A stretch of DNA of 64,000 bases, taken from positions 1 through 64,000 of the forward strand of contig DATGIF010000033.1 in the NCBI GenBank assembly GCA_035295845.1, given 5' to 3'. Made by a program: the position numbers and the translations under genes. The notes beneath the pieces are model-generated. The model saw nothing but the letters and a program-made list of their open reading frames with translations, had not been told where the DNA came from and did not search any database. Of this stretch, positions 32,689 through 41,478 are shown piece by piece. How positions within the stretch are numbered: the first letter of the stretch is position 1; each line of letters opens with the position of its first letter. The DNA comes from Palsa-892 sp035295845. GTDB taxonomy: Bacteria; Pseudomonadota; Alphaproteobacteria; Rhizobiales; Xanthobacteraceae.

Positions 32689-34764
32689 TTAGCGGAAAAG
32701 GCCGAAGAATCCGCCGCCGCCATAGGTCTCCTGCCGCCGGCCACGACGGTCGTCGCGGCGGTCATCCCGCGGCTGGAAGGCCTGGAAGAAGTTCGCGAAC
32801 GGATTTTCGAAGCGTCCGTCGGGCACCGCAAAGCGCAGTTCGTCGCGGCTCACCGTGGCGCTGCCGACGCCGTGCTGTTCCACCGCCACATCGGCGACCC
32901 TGCGCTCGTCGGTCTTCAGCGCCTGCAGCACGCGGGCGTCGCGGCCATAAAGGTCGTCGCGGAACTGCAGCTGGCCGGCATCGTCCACGAAGGCCGTCTG
33001 ATAGGTGATGTGGACCGGCAGGGGCTTTGGGAAATCAATGTTGATTTCGTTGTTGCCGAACATCTTCTGGATTTTTTCCGGCGTGTAGCCGTCCTTCGGG
33101 AATTCGATCGAGAAGAGCTTCTCGGCATACATGACCGGATTTTCCACGCGCATGCAGCCATGGCTGAAAGCGCGCTTCGTTTCCGAAAACAGGTTCTTGT
33201 CCGGTGTGTCGTGCTGATAGACGAGGAACTTGTTCGGGAAATTGAAACGAATGCGGCCGAGCGCGTTGCGCTCTCCCGGCGGCTGATAGATGCGGACGGT
33301 GCCGTCCTTGTTGTTCTCCATCTTCAGGCCGATCCGCGACAGCGCGGTGGGGTCCTGCCGCACCACCGGCAGATATTCGCGGGCGATGATCGACGGCGGC
33401 ACGTTCCAGGTCGGATTGATCGTGACGAACTTCATGTCGGGGCTGATCATCGGCGTCGCCATGCCCGGCTTGCCGGTGACGATCTTCGTCGTCCAATAGG
33501 TTGAGCCGTCGCGCACGACCTTCAACGTGAAGTCGGGAATGTTCACCATCACGTAAGTGTCGCCGAGGGCGGCGTTGCCGAGCGTGTGCGGCAGCCAGCG
33601 CCAGCGCTCGAGATTGGCGAGGATGATGTCGGCGTCGCGGTCGTGCGACGGGCCGTTGATGGAATCGATGGTGGCCTGGGTGAGGATGCCGTTGGCCGGC
33701 AGCTTTTTATCGGCCTGATACTTTTTCACCGCGTCGACAAGCGCCTGATTGTAGGCGGTGTTGTCCTCGGCCGGCACGCCGAGGCGCTCGCGGATGAGCG
33801 GCACGCGCGGATCCTGCATCAATTCCTTGGTGAGCTTGAGCGGCTGGCCGCCCGGAATGCGCGCGGGCTGCGGCTCGCCTGTCTTCGTGCGCGCTTCAGC
33901 GTATTTCGCCTTTAGCGCCTGATAGGCCGGATGCTGCGGAAGGAAGTCCGCGAGCATGTCCTTGGTGTCGTTGGTGGCGGCGAGCTTGCCGAGAACGTCC
34001 GCCGGAACCGGGAGGGCCTGATCGTAGTAGACGTCGTCGCTGATGCGCGTGAAGGAAACGCGGCCGGTCGCGGCATGACGTGCATAGGTGAGGGCGGCGA
34101 CAGTGAGCTTGAGGTCGGCGTCGGCGAGCACTTCCGGATCAAGTCCCGCTTTCAATTCGGGGGCGGCGTATTCGGAAGGCTCCAACCCGTCGGCATCGAC
34201 GCCTTTGAGATAGGCGACCGTAGAAGCGGCGCGCGCATTGCCGGCGCCGTTTTCGATCCAGAGCGGGGCAAAGCCGCGATTGCGATAGAAGGCTTCAACC
34301 GCGTCGCGCTCGTTCTTGCGGTCGAGATAGCGGCTGCTTTTGTCGGCGAGAAGACCGCGCAGCTTCTCGGCGATGGCGGCGTCTGCGGTCGAAAGCGAGG
34401 TCGCGATTGGCGCCTTGACGAGATCCTTGCCGGTATAGGCCGGAATCGGCGCGGCCTGCTGTTCGGGCTGTGTCGGCGGCGTCACGGCAGTCGTGGGTTC
34501 GACAGGCGTTGCCGTGGAAGGGGTAACGGGGTTCGGCGTTGGCTGCGCCACCGTCACGGCGGGCGCTACAGGGGTGGTTTCCTTGACTTCGGTGGCCGGC
34601 TTCGTTTCGGCGGGGTTCTGCTGGGCGATCGCGATCGGCGCGCGCGCGTAGGGTTCTCCGGGGGCAATGGACTGGGCGGAAACGGCCGCTGACGTCAGCA
34701 TGGTCGTGGCCGCGAGAAGGGCGAAAAAAGTGCCCTCAGCCAGTGAAATACCCTGCCGGTTCAT
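32689..34764 (-). CDS. L,D-transpeptidase, LdtD/YcbB type
   Basis: This 691-residue periplasmic enzyme makes 3-3 (mDAP-mDAP) crosslinks in murein or attaches proteins to it. Order: signal peptide (1-30), Pro/Thr-rich linker (about 45-110), scaffold domain (about 125-290), PG_binding_1 (KKYQADKKLPANGILTQATI, about 345-365), YkuD catalytic domain (about 395-570) with Cys537 in AFSHGCMRVENP, and an Arg/Gly-rich tail. The catalytic domain also shows PTWNVPPSIIAREYLP and GRIRFNFPNKFLVYQHDT, typical of YcbB. Alphaproteobacterial walls are rich in 3-3 links. The MepK-like gene downstream would cleave them. Confidence 0.94.
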   Translation of the reverse strand: MNRQGISLAEGTFFALLAATTMLTSAAVSAQSIAPGEPYARAPIAIAQQNPAETKPATEVKETTPVAPAVTVAQPTPNPVTPSTATPVEPTTAVTPPTQPEQQAAPIPAYTGKDLVKAPIATSLSTADAAIAEKLRGLLADKSSRYLDRKNERDAVEAFYRNRGFAPLWIENGAGNARAASTVAYLKGVDADGLEPSEYAAPELKAGLDPEVLADADLKLTVAALTYARHAATGRVSFTRISDDVYYDQALPVPADVLGKLAATNDTKDMLADFLPQHPAYQALKAKYAEARTKTGEPQPARIPGGQPLKLTKELMQDPRVPLIRERLGVPAEDNTAYNQALVDAVKKYQADKKLPANGILTQATIDSINGPSHDRDADIILANLERWRWLPHTLGNAALGDTYVMVNIPDFTLKVVRDGSTYWTTKIVTGKPGMATPMISPDMKFVTINPTWNVPPSIIAREYLPVVRQDPTALSRIGLKMENNKDGTVRIYQPPGERNALGRIRFNFPNKFLVYQHDTPDKNLFSETKRAFSHGCMRVENPVMYAEKLFSIEFPKDGYTPEKIQKMFGNNEINIDFPKPLPVHITYQTAFVDDAGQLQFRDDLYGRDARVLQALKTDERRVADVAVEQHGVGSATVSRDELRFAVPDGRFENPFANFFQAFQPRDDRRDDRRGRRQETYGGGGFFGLFR

Positions 34765-34855
34765 CCGCGCCTCCTCCGATACCCCCTGCTTCTGGCAGTA
34801 GAGACCGGTCTAATCAAGGCGGATGGGCTCAACGGAGCCATTCTTCAGGCAGGTG

Positions 34856-36382
34856 TCACTTCCCGGCCACGCCGGTTTCCTGCATTTCCGCGGCCTCGCC
34901 GTCCGGCCCGGCTGCAAGGCCCAAATCCTTGAGCTTGCGATAGAGCGTCGAGCGTCCAATTCCGAGCCGCCGGGACACTTCGGTCATCCGGCCTCGATAA
35001 TGTGCAATGGCGAAACGAATAGCGGCGGCCTCGAGTTCCTCCATCGGTCGCACGTGGCCATCGGCAGTCAGCAGTGGCAAGGAATCCCCCGCGGCAACGG
35101 GCGCTGTCTCCGGCGCATCAATGACCAGCGGAGCGGAGGGCTCGCGCGTGGCTGTGCCAAGCGGGGACGCTTGCGGCGCGACGAAGGCTTCGAAGCCCGG
35201 CACCTGGGCCGCGATCTGCGGAAATTCGGCAACCCCGATCTCGTCCGCATCAGCGAGCACGACGGCGCGGAAGACGGCATTCTCAAGCTGACGCACATTG
35301 CCCGGCCAGCGGTAGCTCGTGAGCATTTGGATCGCCTCGGCGGAAACCGAGCGCACCCGCTTTCCTTCTTCCGCGGCAAAACGCGTGACAAAACGGCGAA
35401 CGAGATCGGGCACGTCCTCGAGGCGCTCGCGCAGAGGCGGCATGGTGATCGGAAAAATGTGCAGCCGGTAAAACAGGTCTTCGCGGAAGTGTCCCGCCTT
35501 CACAAGCTCCAGAAGATCACGATTGGTCGCCGAAATCAGCCGGAAGTCGACCTTCACCGGCTTGCGGGCGCCGATGGGATCGACCTCGCCTTCCTGCAAC
35601 GCGCGCAAGAGCTTGACCTGCGCATCAGGCGGCAACTCGCTGATCTCGTCGAGGAAGAGCGTTCCGCCATCGGCCTCGGCGAATTTGCCGGACTGGCGCT
35701 CGGAGGCGCCGGTGAAGGCGCCCTTCTCGTGGCCAAACAGGATCGATTCAACGAGATTGGCGGGGATCGCGCCGCAATTGACGGCAATGAAGGGTTTGTT
35801 CGCGCGCGCGCCCGCGGCGCGGATGGCGCGGGCGAGCAATTCCTTGCCCACACCCGACTCGCCTTCGATCAGAACCGGGATTTCGGAAGCCGTGGCCTTT
35901 TCGGCAAGCTTCAGCGCCGCCTGCATGCGGGGGCTTGCGGTGGAGAAATCGGTGAAGGCAACGACGCCTTCGGCGGCGCGCTGCATGCGGCGCACTTCGC
36001 CGACGAGGGCAGCTTGCGCAAGCGCGTTTCGCACCGAAACCTGCAGCCGTTCGGGGCCTACCGGCTTGACGATGAAATCGACGGCGCCCGCGCGCATGGC
36101 GGAAACCACAGTGTCGATCGAGCCCTGCGCCGTCAGCACGATCACCGGCAGGTCAACACCACGCTCGCGCAGGCGGCCGAGAACGCCGAGGCCGTCGAGG
36201 TCGGGCATGACAAGGTCGAGGATCGCGCAGGCGATTCGGGCGCCTTCCGGGCTTTCGAGAAGCCGCACGGCCTCTTCGCCGCGCTCCATCAGTTCCGGCT
36301 CGTAGCCGAAACGGCGGAGCATCGCGTCTATCAGGCGACGCTGGACCGGATCGTCGTCGACAACAAGTACGCGCGTGGCCAT
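34856..36382 (-). CDS. Sigma-54-dependent response regulator (NtrC family)
   Basis: This 508-residue activator has a receiver domain at 1-120 (VLVVDDDP acidic pair, phospho-acceptor Asp56 in AILDLVMPDLDG, IVLTAQGS, Lys in FIVKPVGPE). An AAA+ domain at about 145-380 has Walker A EGESGVGKE (173-181), the sigma-54 contact loop GAFTGA (221-226) and GGTLFLDEIS. A Fis-type helix-turn-helix lies at the C-terminus (MTEVSRRLGIGRSTLYRKLK). All elements needed to activate RpoN promoters look intact. No histidine kinase gene is adjacent, so the signal and target are unknown. It is not NtrC or NtrX by context. Confidence 0.93.
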   Translation of the reverse strand: MATRVLVVDDDPVQRRLIDAMLRRFGYEPELMERGEEAVRLLESPEGARIACAILDLVMPDLDGLGVLGRLRERGVDLPVIVLTAQGSIDTVVSAMRAGAVDFIVKPVGPERLQVSVRNALAQAALVGEVRRMQRAAEGVVAFTDFSTASPRMQAALKLAEKATASEIPVLIEGESGVGKELLARAIRAAGARANKPFIAVNCGAIPANLVESILFGHEKGAFTGASERQSGKFAEADGGTLFLDEISELPPDAQVKLLRALQEGEVDPIGARKPVKVDFRLISATNRDLLELVKAGHFREDLFYRLHIFPITMPPLRERLEDVPDLVRRFVTRFAAEEGKRVRSVSAEAIQMLTSYRWPGNVRQLENAVFRAVVLADADEIGVAEFPQIAAQVPGFEAFVAPQASPLGTATREPSAPLVIDAPETAPVAAGDSLPLLTADGHVRPMEELEAAAIRFAIAHYRGRMTEVSRRLGIGRSTLYRKLKDLGLAAGPDGEAAEMQETGVAGK

Positions 36383-36579
36383 AACCCCTCCCGGCGGGCA
36401 ATGCCCGCCCCGCGGAGGGGACTTTGCGGGACCCCCGTTAATGGAATCTGAAGGCCGGCCTCTTCATCGCCGAAAACCTTGCGGAACAAAGATTGATCCG
36501 CCGAAGGACGCACTACAAATATGTCGCAACAACGCGCAACAATGTATGTAAAGTGACCGCGATCGGATTCTCCCGCCCC

Positions 36580-38418
36580 ATGCCGCCTGTGTCGCAGCCC
36601 TCGACCGCAACCGCCGCCCGCATGAACGAGGCGGGCGGCGCGCTGCCCGAATGGAATCTCAACGATCTTTATCCCTCGATCGACGCCCCGGAAGTCGCGG
36701 CTGATCTTGCGCGCGCCGACGCCGAATGTGTCGCTTTCGAGGAAACGTATAAGGGAAAACTCGTCGAGCTCGTGGCCGCAACGGATGCGGGCCAAAAACT
36801 GGGTGCCGCGGTCAAGCGCTTCGAGGCGGCGGAGGAATTGCTCGGCAAGCTGATTTCGTTCGCGGGCCTCGTCTATGCCGGCGATACCGGTGATCCGAAA
36901 CGGATCAAATTCTACGGCGACGTGCAGGAAAAAATCACCGCCGCGTCCTCGCATCTTCTGTTTTTCACGCTCGAGCTCAACTGGCTCGACGACGGCTTGA
37001 TCGAGAAGGCGTTCGCCGATCCCGCTTTTGGCTATTACCGGCCTTGGGTCGAGGATATTCGCAAGGAGAAGCCGTATCAGCTTGAGGACCGCATCGAGCA
37101 GCTGTTTCACGAGAAATCGGTGACGAGCCGGACGGCATGGAACCGCGCCTTCGACGAGACGGTCGCGGCGTTGCGCTTCAAGGTCGACGGCAAGGAGCTG
37201 ACGCTTGAGCCCGCGCTCAATCTCCTGACGGAACAGGACGAGGCCAAGCGCAAGGCGGCGGCGGAAGCGCTCGCCGAAGTCTTCCGCGCCAATTTGCGCA
37301 CCTTCGCGCGGATCACCAATACGCTCGCCAAGGACAAGGAGATTTCCGACCGCTGGCGCGGCTTCGAGGACATTGCCGACGAGCGGCATCTCTCCAACCG
37401 CGTCGAGCGCGAAGTGGTGGAGGCGCTGGTTTCCTCCGTGCGTGCCGCGTTCCCGCGGCTGTCGCACCGCTACTATGCGATGAAGGCGAAATGGCTCGGC
37501 AAGGACCGGCTCGAACATTGGGACAGGAACGCGCCGCTGCCGAAGGTGGAGCAGCGCAACGTCGATTGGGACGAGGCGCGCGACACCGTGCTTTCGGCAT
37601 ACGGCAACTTCTCACCGAGAATGGCGGAGGTCGCGCGCCGCTTCTTTGACGAGCGCTGGATCGACGCGCCGGTGCGACCGGGCAAGGCGCCGGGCGCCTT
37701 CGCGCATCCGACCGTGCCGTCGGTGCATCCGTATGTGCTCCTGAACTATCAGGGCAAGCCGCGCGACGTGATGACGCTCGCGCACGAACTCGGCCACGGC
37801 GTACATCAGGTGTTGGCGGCCAAGCAGGGCGCGCTGATGGCGTCGACGCCGCTCACGCTCGCGGAAACCGCGTCGGTGTTCGGCGAGATGCTCACCTTCC
37901 GCGCGCTCCTCGCAAAAACCGCCGACCCGAAAGCGCGCAAAGCCATGCTCGCGCAGAAAGTCGAGGACATGCTGAACACGGTCGTGCGGCAGATCGCCTT
38001 CTACACGTTCGAGCGCAAGATTCACACCGAACGCAAGCAGGGCGAACTGACGGCGGACCGGCTCTCGGAAATCTGGATGGAGGTGCAAGGTGAAAGTCTA
38101 GGGCCCGCGATCCATCTCGGACCGGGCTACGAAACCTTTTGGGTTTACATCGGCCACTTCATCCACGCGCCGTTCTACGTCTACGCCTATGCGTTCGGCG
38201 ATTGCCTGGTTAATTCGCTTTACGCGGTCTATGAGCGCGCCGACAAAGGCTTTGCCGAGCGCTATCTCGACATGCTCGCCGCCGGCGGCAGCAAGCATCA
38301 TTCGGAACTTCTGAAGCCTTTCGGCCTGGACGCGCGCGATCCGCAGTTCTGGCAGACGGGCCTCGGCCTCATCGACCGCATGATCAGCGAGATCGAGACG
38401 CTCGACGCCAAAGCGTGA
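36580..38418 (+). CDS. pepF: Oligoendopeptidase F, M3 family
   Basis: This cytosolic zinc metallopeptidase has about 612 residues and degrades short peptides. The zinc site is His402-Glu-Leu-Gly-His406 in TLAHELGHGVHQVL, with the third ligand Glu in LAETASVFGEML downstream. N-terminal PEWNLNDLYPS and C-terminal GPAIHLGPGYETFW, HSELLKPFGLDARDP fit the clade 3 PepF family. The start is uncertain: ATG 36580 is chosen, the frame is open to 36493, and an in-frame ATG also lies at 36622; none has a good ribosome site. The ABC1 kinase gene starts within 8 bases of its stop. Confidence 0.93.
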   Translation: MPPVSQPSTATAARMNEAGGALPEWNLNDLYPSIDAPEVAADLARADAECVAFEETYKGKLVELVAATDAGQKLGAAVKRFEAAEELLGKLISFAGLVYAGDTGDPKRIKFYGDVQEKITAASSHLLFFTLELNWLDDGLIEKAFADPAFGYYRPWVEDIRKEKPYQLEDRIEQLFHEKSVTSRTAWNRAFDETVAALRFKVDGKELTLEPALNLLTEQDEAKRKAAAEALAEVFRANLRTFARITNTLAKDKEISDRWRGFEDIADERHLSNRVEREVVEALVSSVRAAFPRLSHRYYAMKAKWLGKDRLEHWDRNAPLPKVEQRNVDWDEARDTVLSAYGNFSPRMAEVARRFFDERWIDAPVRPGKAPGAFAHPTVPSVHPYVLLNYQGKPRDVMTLAHELGHGVHQVLAAKQGALMASTPLTLAETASVFGEMLTFRALLAKTADPKARKAMLAQKVEDMLNTVVRQIAFYTFERKIHTERKQGELTADRLSEIWMEVQGESLGPAIHLGPGYETFWVYIGHFIHAPFYVYAYAFGDCLVNSLYAVYERADKGFAERYLDMLAAGGSKHHSELLKPFGLDARDPQFWQTGLGLIDRMISEIETLDAKA

Positions 38419-38423
38419 GGCCG

Positions 38424-39785
38424 ATGACCGACCGCGAACGCAATCGTTTCTCCGCCCGGGCCGCGCGCTACGCGCGCGTCGGCACCAATGTCGGCGGGGT
38501 CGCGGCGCAAATGATCGGCTCGCGCGTGTTCGGCTTTGCGCTCGATCGCGGCGCCAATGCGATCGCATTGGCCGCGGCACTCGGCAATCTCAAGGGGCCG
38601 ATCATGAAGGTGGCGCAACTCCTCGCCACCATTCCCGACGCGCTGCCGGCCGAATACGCCTCCGAACTGATGAAATTGCAGAGCGAAGCGCCGCCCATGG
38701 GCTGGGCGTTCGTGCGGCGGCGCATGGCGGCGGAGCTTGGCCCCGACTGGCAGCAGAAATTCGGCGCCTTCGAGCACAAGCCCGCGGCCGCGGCTTCGCT
38801 CGGCCAGGTGCATCGCGCGACCTCGCTCGACGGCAAGCCGCTTGCCGCGAAGCTGCAATATCCCGACATGCAGTCGGCGGTGGAAGCGGATTTGCGCCAG
38901 CTCGAAATCATCTTCGCCATCCGTCGGCGCATGGACCCCGCCATCGATACGAGCGAGATCGCGAAGGAGATCGGCGCGCGCGTGCGCGAGGAACTGGATT
39001 ATCGCCGCGAGGCAAAGCACGCCGCGCTTTATCGCGAAATGCTGGCCGACGTTCCCGAGATCAGCGTGCCGAATGTATGGCCGTCGCTTTCGACCGGGCG
39101 GCTGTTGGTGCTCGACTGGCTCGAGGGCAAAAAGTTGCTCGCCTACAAGGAGGCGCCGTTAGAAACTCGCAACCGGATTGCGACCGCAATGTTCAAGGCG
39201 TGGTGGCTGCCGTTTTCGCGCTTCGGCGTAATCCACGGCGATCCGCATCTCGGCAACTACACCGCGTTTGAGGAAGCGGGCGAGCCGCGCGGCATCAATC
39301 TCCTCGATTACGGCTGCATCCGCATTTTCCCGCCGAAATTCGTGGGCGGCGTCGTCGATCTTTATCGCGGCCTGCGTAACGGCGAGGAGGCCCGCGTCAT
39401 CCACGCTTATGAGACATGGGGCTTCAACGGACTTTCGCGCGCGTTGATCGAGGCGCTCAATATCTGGGCGCGGTTCATCTACGGCCCGCTCATGGACGAC
39501 CGCGTGCGCACCATCGCCGACGGCGTGAAGCCTTCCGAGTACGGCCGCCGCGAAGTCTTTCGCGTGCATACGGCGCTGAAGGAGCTGGGCCCGGTCACCG
39601 TGCCGCGCGAATTCCTCCTCATGGACCGGGCCGCGGTCGGGCTCGGCGCCGTGTTCCTGCATTTGCAGGCGGAGCTGAATTTTCACCAGCTGTTCGAGGG
39701 CGCGATCGCGGAATTCTCGACCGATGTGGTCGGCCGCCGCCAGGCGGCGGCACTCGGCGCGGCCGGATTGGAAGCCGCGGCCTGA
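38424..39785 (+). CDS. ABC1/UbiB-family atypical kinase
   Basis: This 453-residue protein has the Ala-rich nucleotide loop and KxGQ-type motif (MKVAQLLATIPDALP, then AAAASLGQVHRATSL), the Lys of AAKLQYPDM, catalytic-loop FGVIHGDPHLGNY and metal-binding LLDYGCIRIF. This is the ABC1/ADCK/UbiB fold, implicated in ubiquinone biosynthesis or lipid-related ATPase activity. ATG 38424 is used; GTG 38415 overlaps the pepF stop. No ubi genes are close by, so the link to quinone synthesis rests on the family. Confidence 0.9.
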   Translation: MTDRERNRFSARAARYARVGTNVGGVAAQMIGSRVFGFALDRGANAIALAAALGNLKGPIMKVAQLLATIPDALPAEYASELMKLQSEAPPMGWAFVRRRMAAELGPDWQQKFGAFEHKPAAAASLGQVHRATSLDGKPLAAKLQYPDMQSAVEADLRQLEIIFAIRRRMDPAIDTSEIAKEIGARVREELDYRREAKHAALYREMLADVPEISVPNVWPSLSTGRLLVLDWLEGKKLLAYKEAPLETRNRIATAMFKAWWLPFSRFGVIHGDPHLGNYTAFEEAGEPRGINLLDYGCIRIFPPKFVGGVVDLYRGLRNGEEARVIHAYETWGFNGLSRALIEALNIWARFIYGPLMDDRVRTIADGVKPSEYGRREVFRVHTALKELGPVTVPREFLLMDRAAVGLGAVFLHLQAELNFHQLFEGAIAEFSTDVVGRRQAAALGAAGLEAAA

Positions 39786-39851
39786 ACCGGTTGCCGGAAA
39801 GAAGCCTTTCGGCTAAGGCTGCCTCAGTCCGCAGGCTTACGGGGAACCACT

Positions 39852-40001
39852 ATGGCTGATCACGCACCGAAATATTCGACGGCTTCGGGCAATGACTACA
39901 AGCAGCACGAGGAAACCTACGAGGATTTTCTCACACTGACAAAATGGGTCGTGATCACGGTCGTCGCCATCCTCGTTTTCATGTTCATCTTCCTCACCTG
40001 A
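39852..40001 (+). CDS. aa3-type cytochrome c oxidase subunit IV
   Basis: This 49-residue protein has a polar N-terminus (ADHAPKYSTASGNDYKQHEE), a TYEDFL turn and a single transmembrane helix (residues about 31-48, WVVITVVAILVFMFIF). It matches the bacterial aa3-oxidase subunit IV family (PF07835), a one-helix peptide that packs against the CtaC/CtaD core of the terminal oxidase. A GGGGAACC ribosome site precedes ATG 39852. The transhydrogenase operon starts 20 bases downstream, a pairing common in Rhizobiales. Confidence 0.93.
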   Translation: MADHAPKYSTASGNDYKQHEETYEDFLTLTKWVVITVVAILVFMFIFLT

Positions 40002-40020
40002 TTTCATAGGCGTTTCCGCC

Positions 40021-41151
40021 ATGAAGATTGCGATCCCGGCGGAGATCGACCCCGAAGAGCCGCGCGTCGCGGCAACACCCGACACCGTCAAGCGACTGAT
40101 CGGCATGGGCGCCGAAGTCGCGGTGGAAAAGGGCGCCGGCATCAAGGCGGGCGTTCTCGACCAGGATTTCGAAGGCGCGGGCGCGAAAATCACGGGCAAG
40201 GACGCGGTCGCAGGCGCCGATATCGTGCTGAAAGTGCGGCGGCCGTCGAAGGCGGAGCTCGCCGGCTACAAGCCCGGCGCGATCGTGATCGCGATCATGG
40301 ATCCGTTCGGCCATGAAGCCGCGCTCGCCGACATGGCGAGCGCCAAGGTTTCGGCCTTTGCCATGGAACTGATGCCGCGGATTACCCGCGCGCAGGTGAT
40401 GGACGTTTTGTCCTCGCAGGCGAACCTCGCCGGCTATCGCGCGGTAATCGACGCCGCCGCCGAATATGGCCGTGCACTGCCGATGATGATGACGGCGGCG
40501 GGCACGGTGCCCGCCGCGCGTGTCTTCGTCATGGGCGCGGGCGTCGCCGGCCTGCAGGCGATCGCCACCGCGCGGCGCCTCGGTGCCGTCGTCACCGCCA
40601 CCGACGTCAGGCCCGCGGCCAAGGAACAGGTGGAATCGCTCGGCGCGAAATTCATCGCGGTCGAGGACGAGGAATTCAAGCAGGCGGAGACCGCGGCCGG
40701 CTATGCCAAGGAAATGTCGAAGGAGTACCAAGCGAAGCAGGCGGCGCTCGTCGCCGACCACATCAAGAAGCAGGACATCGTGATTACCACCGCGCTCATT
40801 CCGGGCCGACCGGCGCCAAGGCTCATTTCGAAAGCAATGGTGGAATCGATGAAGTCGGGCTCGGTGATCGTGGATCTCGCGGTCGAACGCGGCGGCAATT
40901 GCGAAGTGTCGCAGCCCGACAAGGTGGCCGAGCATAACGGCGTGAAGATCGTCGGCTTCCTCAACGTGCCCGGGCGGCTCGCGGCCACCTCATCGGCGCT
41001 CTATGCGAAAAATCTCCTCGCCTTCCTCGATGTCTTGATCAAGGACAAGAAACCCGCCGTGCCGTGGGACGACGAAATCGTAAAGGCGACGCTGCTTACG
41101 CGTGACGGCGCGGTGGTGCATCCGAATTTCAAGCCAAAGGGAGGCGCGTGA
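40021..41151 (+). CDS. pntAA: NAD(P) transhydrogenase subunit alpha, part 1
   Basis: This 376-residue soluble NAD(H)-binding domain I of the proton-translocating transhydrogenase shows MKIAIPAEIDPEEPRVAATP at the N-terminus, the RQD-loop region (PRITRAQVMDVLSSQANLAG), VFVMGAGVAGLQAIATARRLGA as the NAD-binding Rossmann motif, and VIVDLAVERGGNCE. The enzyme uses the proton gradient to drive NADPH formation from NADH. This three-gene split form is usual in alphaproteobacteria; the stop overlaps the pntAB start. Confidence 0.96.
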   Translation: MKIAIPAEIDPEEPRVAATPDTVKRLIGMGAEVAVEKGAGIKAGVLDQDFEGAGAKITGKDAVAGADIVLKVRRPSKAELAGYKPGAIVIAIMDPFGHEAALADMASAKVSAFAMELMPRITRAQVMDVLSSQANLAGYRAVIDAAAEYGRALPMMMTAAGTVPAARVFVMGAGVAGLQAIATARRLGAVVTATDVRPAAKEQVESLGAKFIAVEDEEFKQAETAAGYAKEMSKEYQAKQAALVADHIKKQDIVITTALIPGRPAPRLISKAMVESMKSGSVIVDLAVERGGNCEVSQPDKVAEHNGVKIVGFLNVPGRLAATSSALYAKNLLAFLDVLIKDKKPAVPWDDEIVKATLLTRDGAVVHPNFKPKGGA

Positions 41152-41471
41152 TGGGCGAAATGGCGGTAGTCGATCCCTTCGTCTTCCGGTTTTCGATTTT
41201 CGTGCTTGCGGTCTTCGTCGGCTATTACGTGGTGTGGTCGGTGACGCCGGCGCTGCACACGCCGCTGATGTCAGTGACGAATGCGATCTCCTCGGTGATC
41301 GTGGTGGGCGCGCTTCTTGCGGTCGGCGTTTCGGTCGCCGGCGACGAGACGGCGTCGTGGTGGGCGCGCGGGCTCGGTTTCGCGGCGCTCACGATGGCGG
41401 CGGTGAATATTTTCGGCGGCTTCCTCGTCACCCAGCGAATGCTGTCGATGTACCAGAAGAAGAAAAAGTGA
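41151..41471 (+). CDS. pntAB: NAD(P) transhydrogenase subunit alpha, part 2
   Basis: This 106-residue membrane subunit contributes the first helices of domain II. Four hydrophobic segments are visible, including FVFRFSIFVLAVFVGYYVVW and the conserved TPALHTPLMSVTNAISS loop. ATG 41151 shares one base with the pntAA stop and lies behind GGGAGG; GTG 41148 is an alternative. The pntB gene starts 7 bases after its stop. Confidence 0.95.
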   Translation: MGEMAVVDPFVFRFSIFVLAVFVGYYVVWSVTPALHTPLMSVTNAISSVIVVGALLAVGVSVAGDETASWWARGLGFAALTMAAVNIFGGFLVTQRMLSMYQKKKK

Positions 41472-41478
41472 GGCGGCG

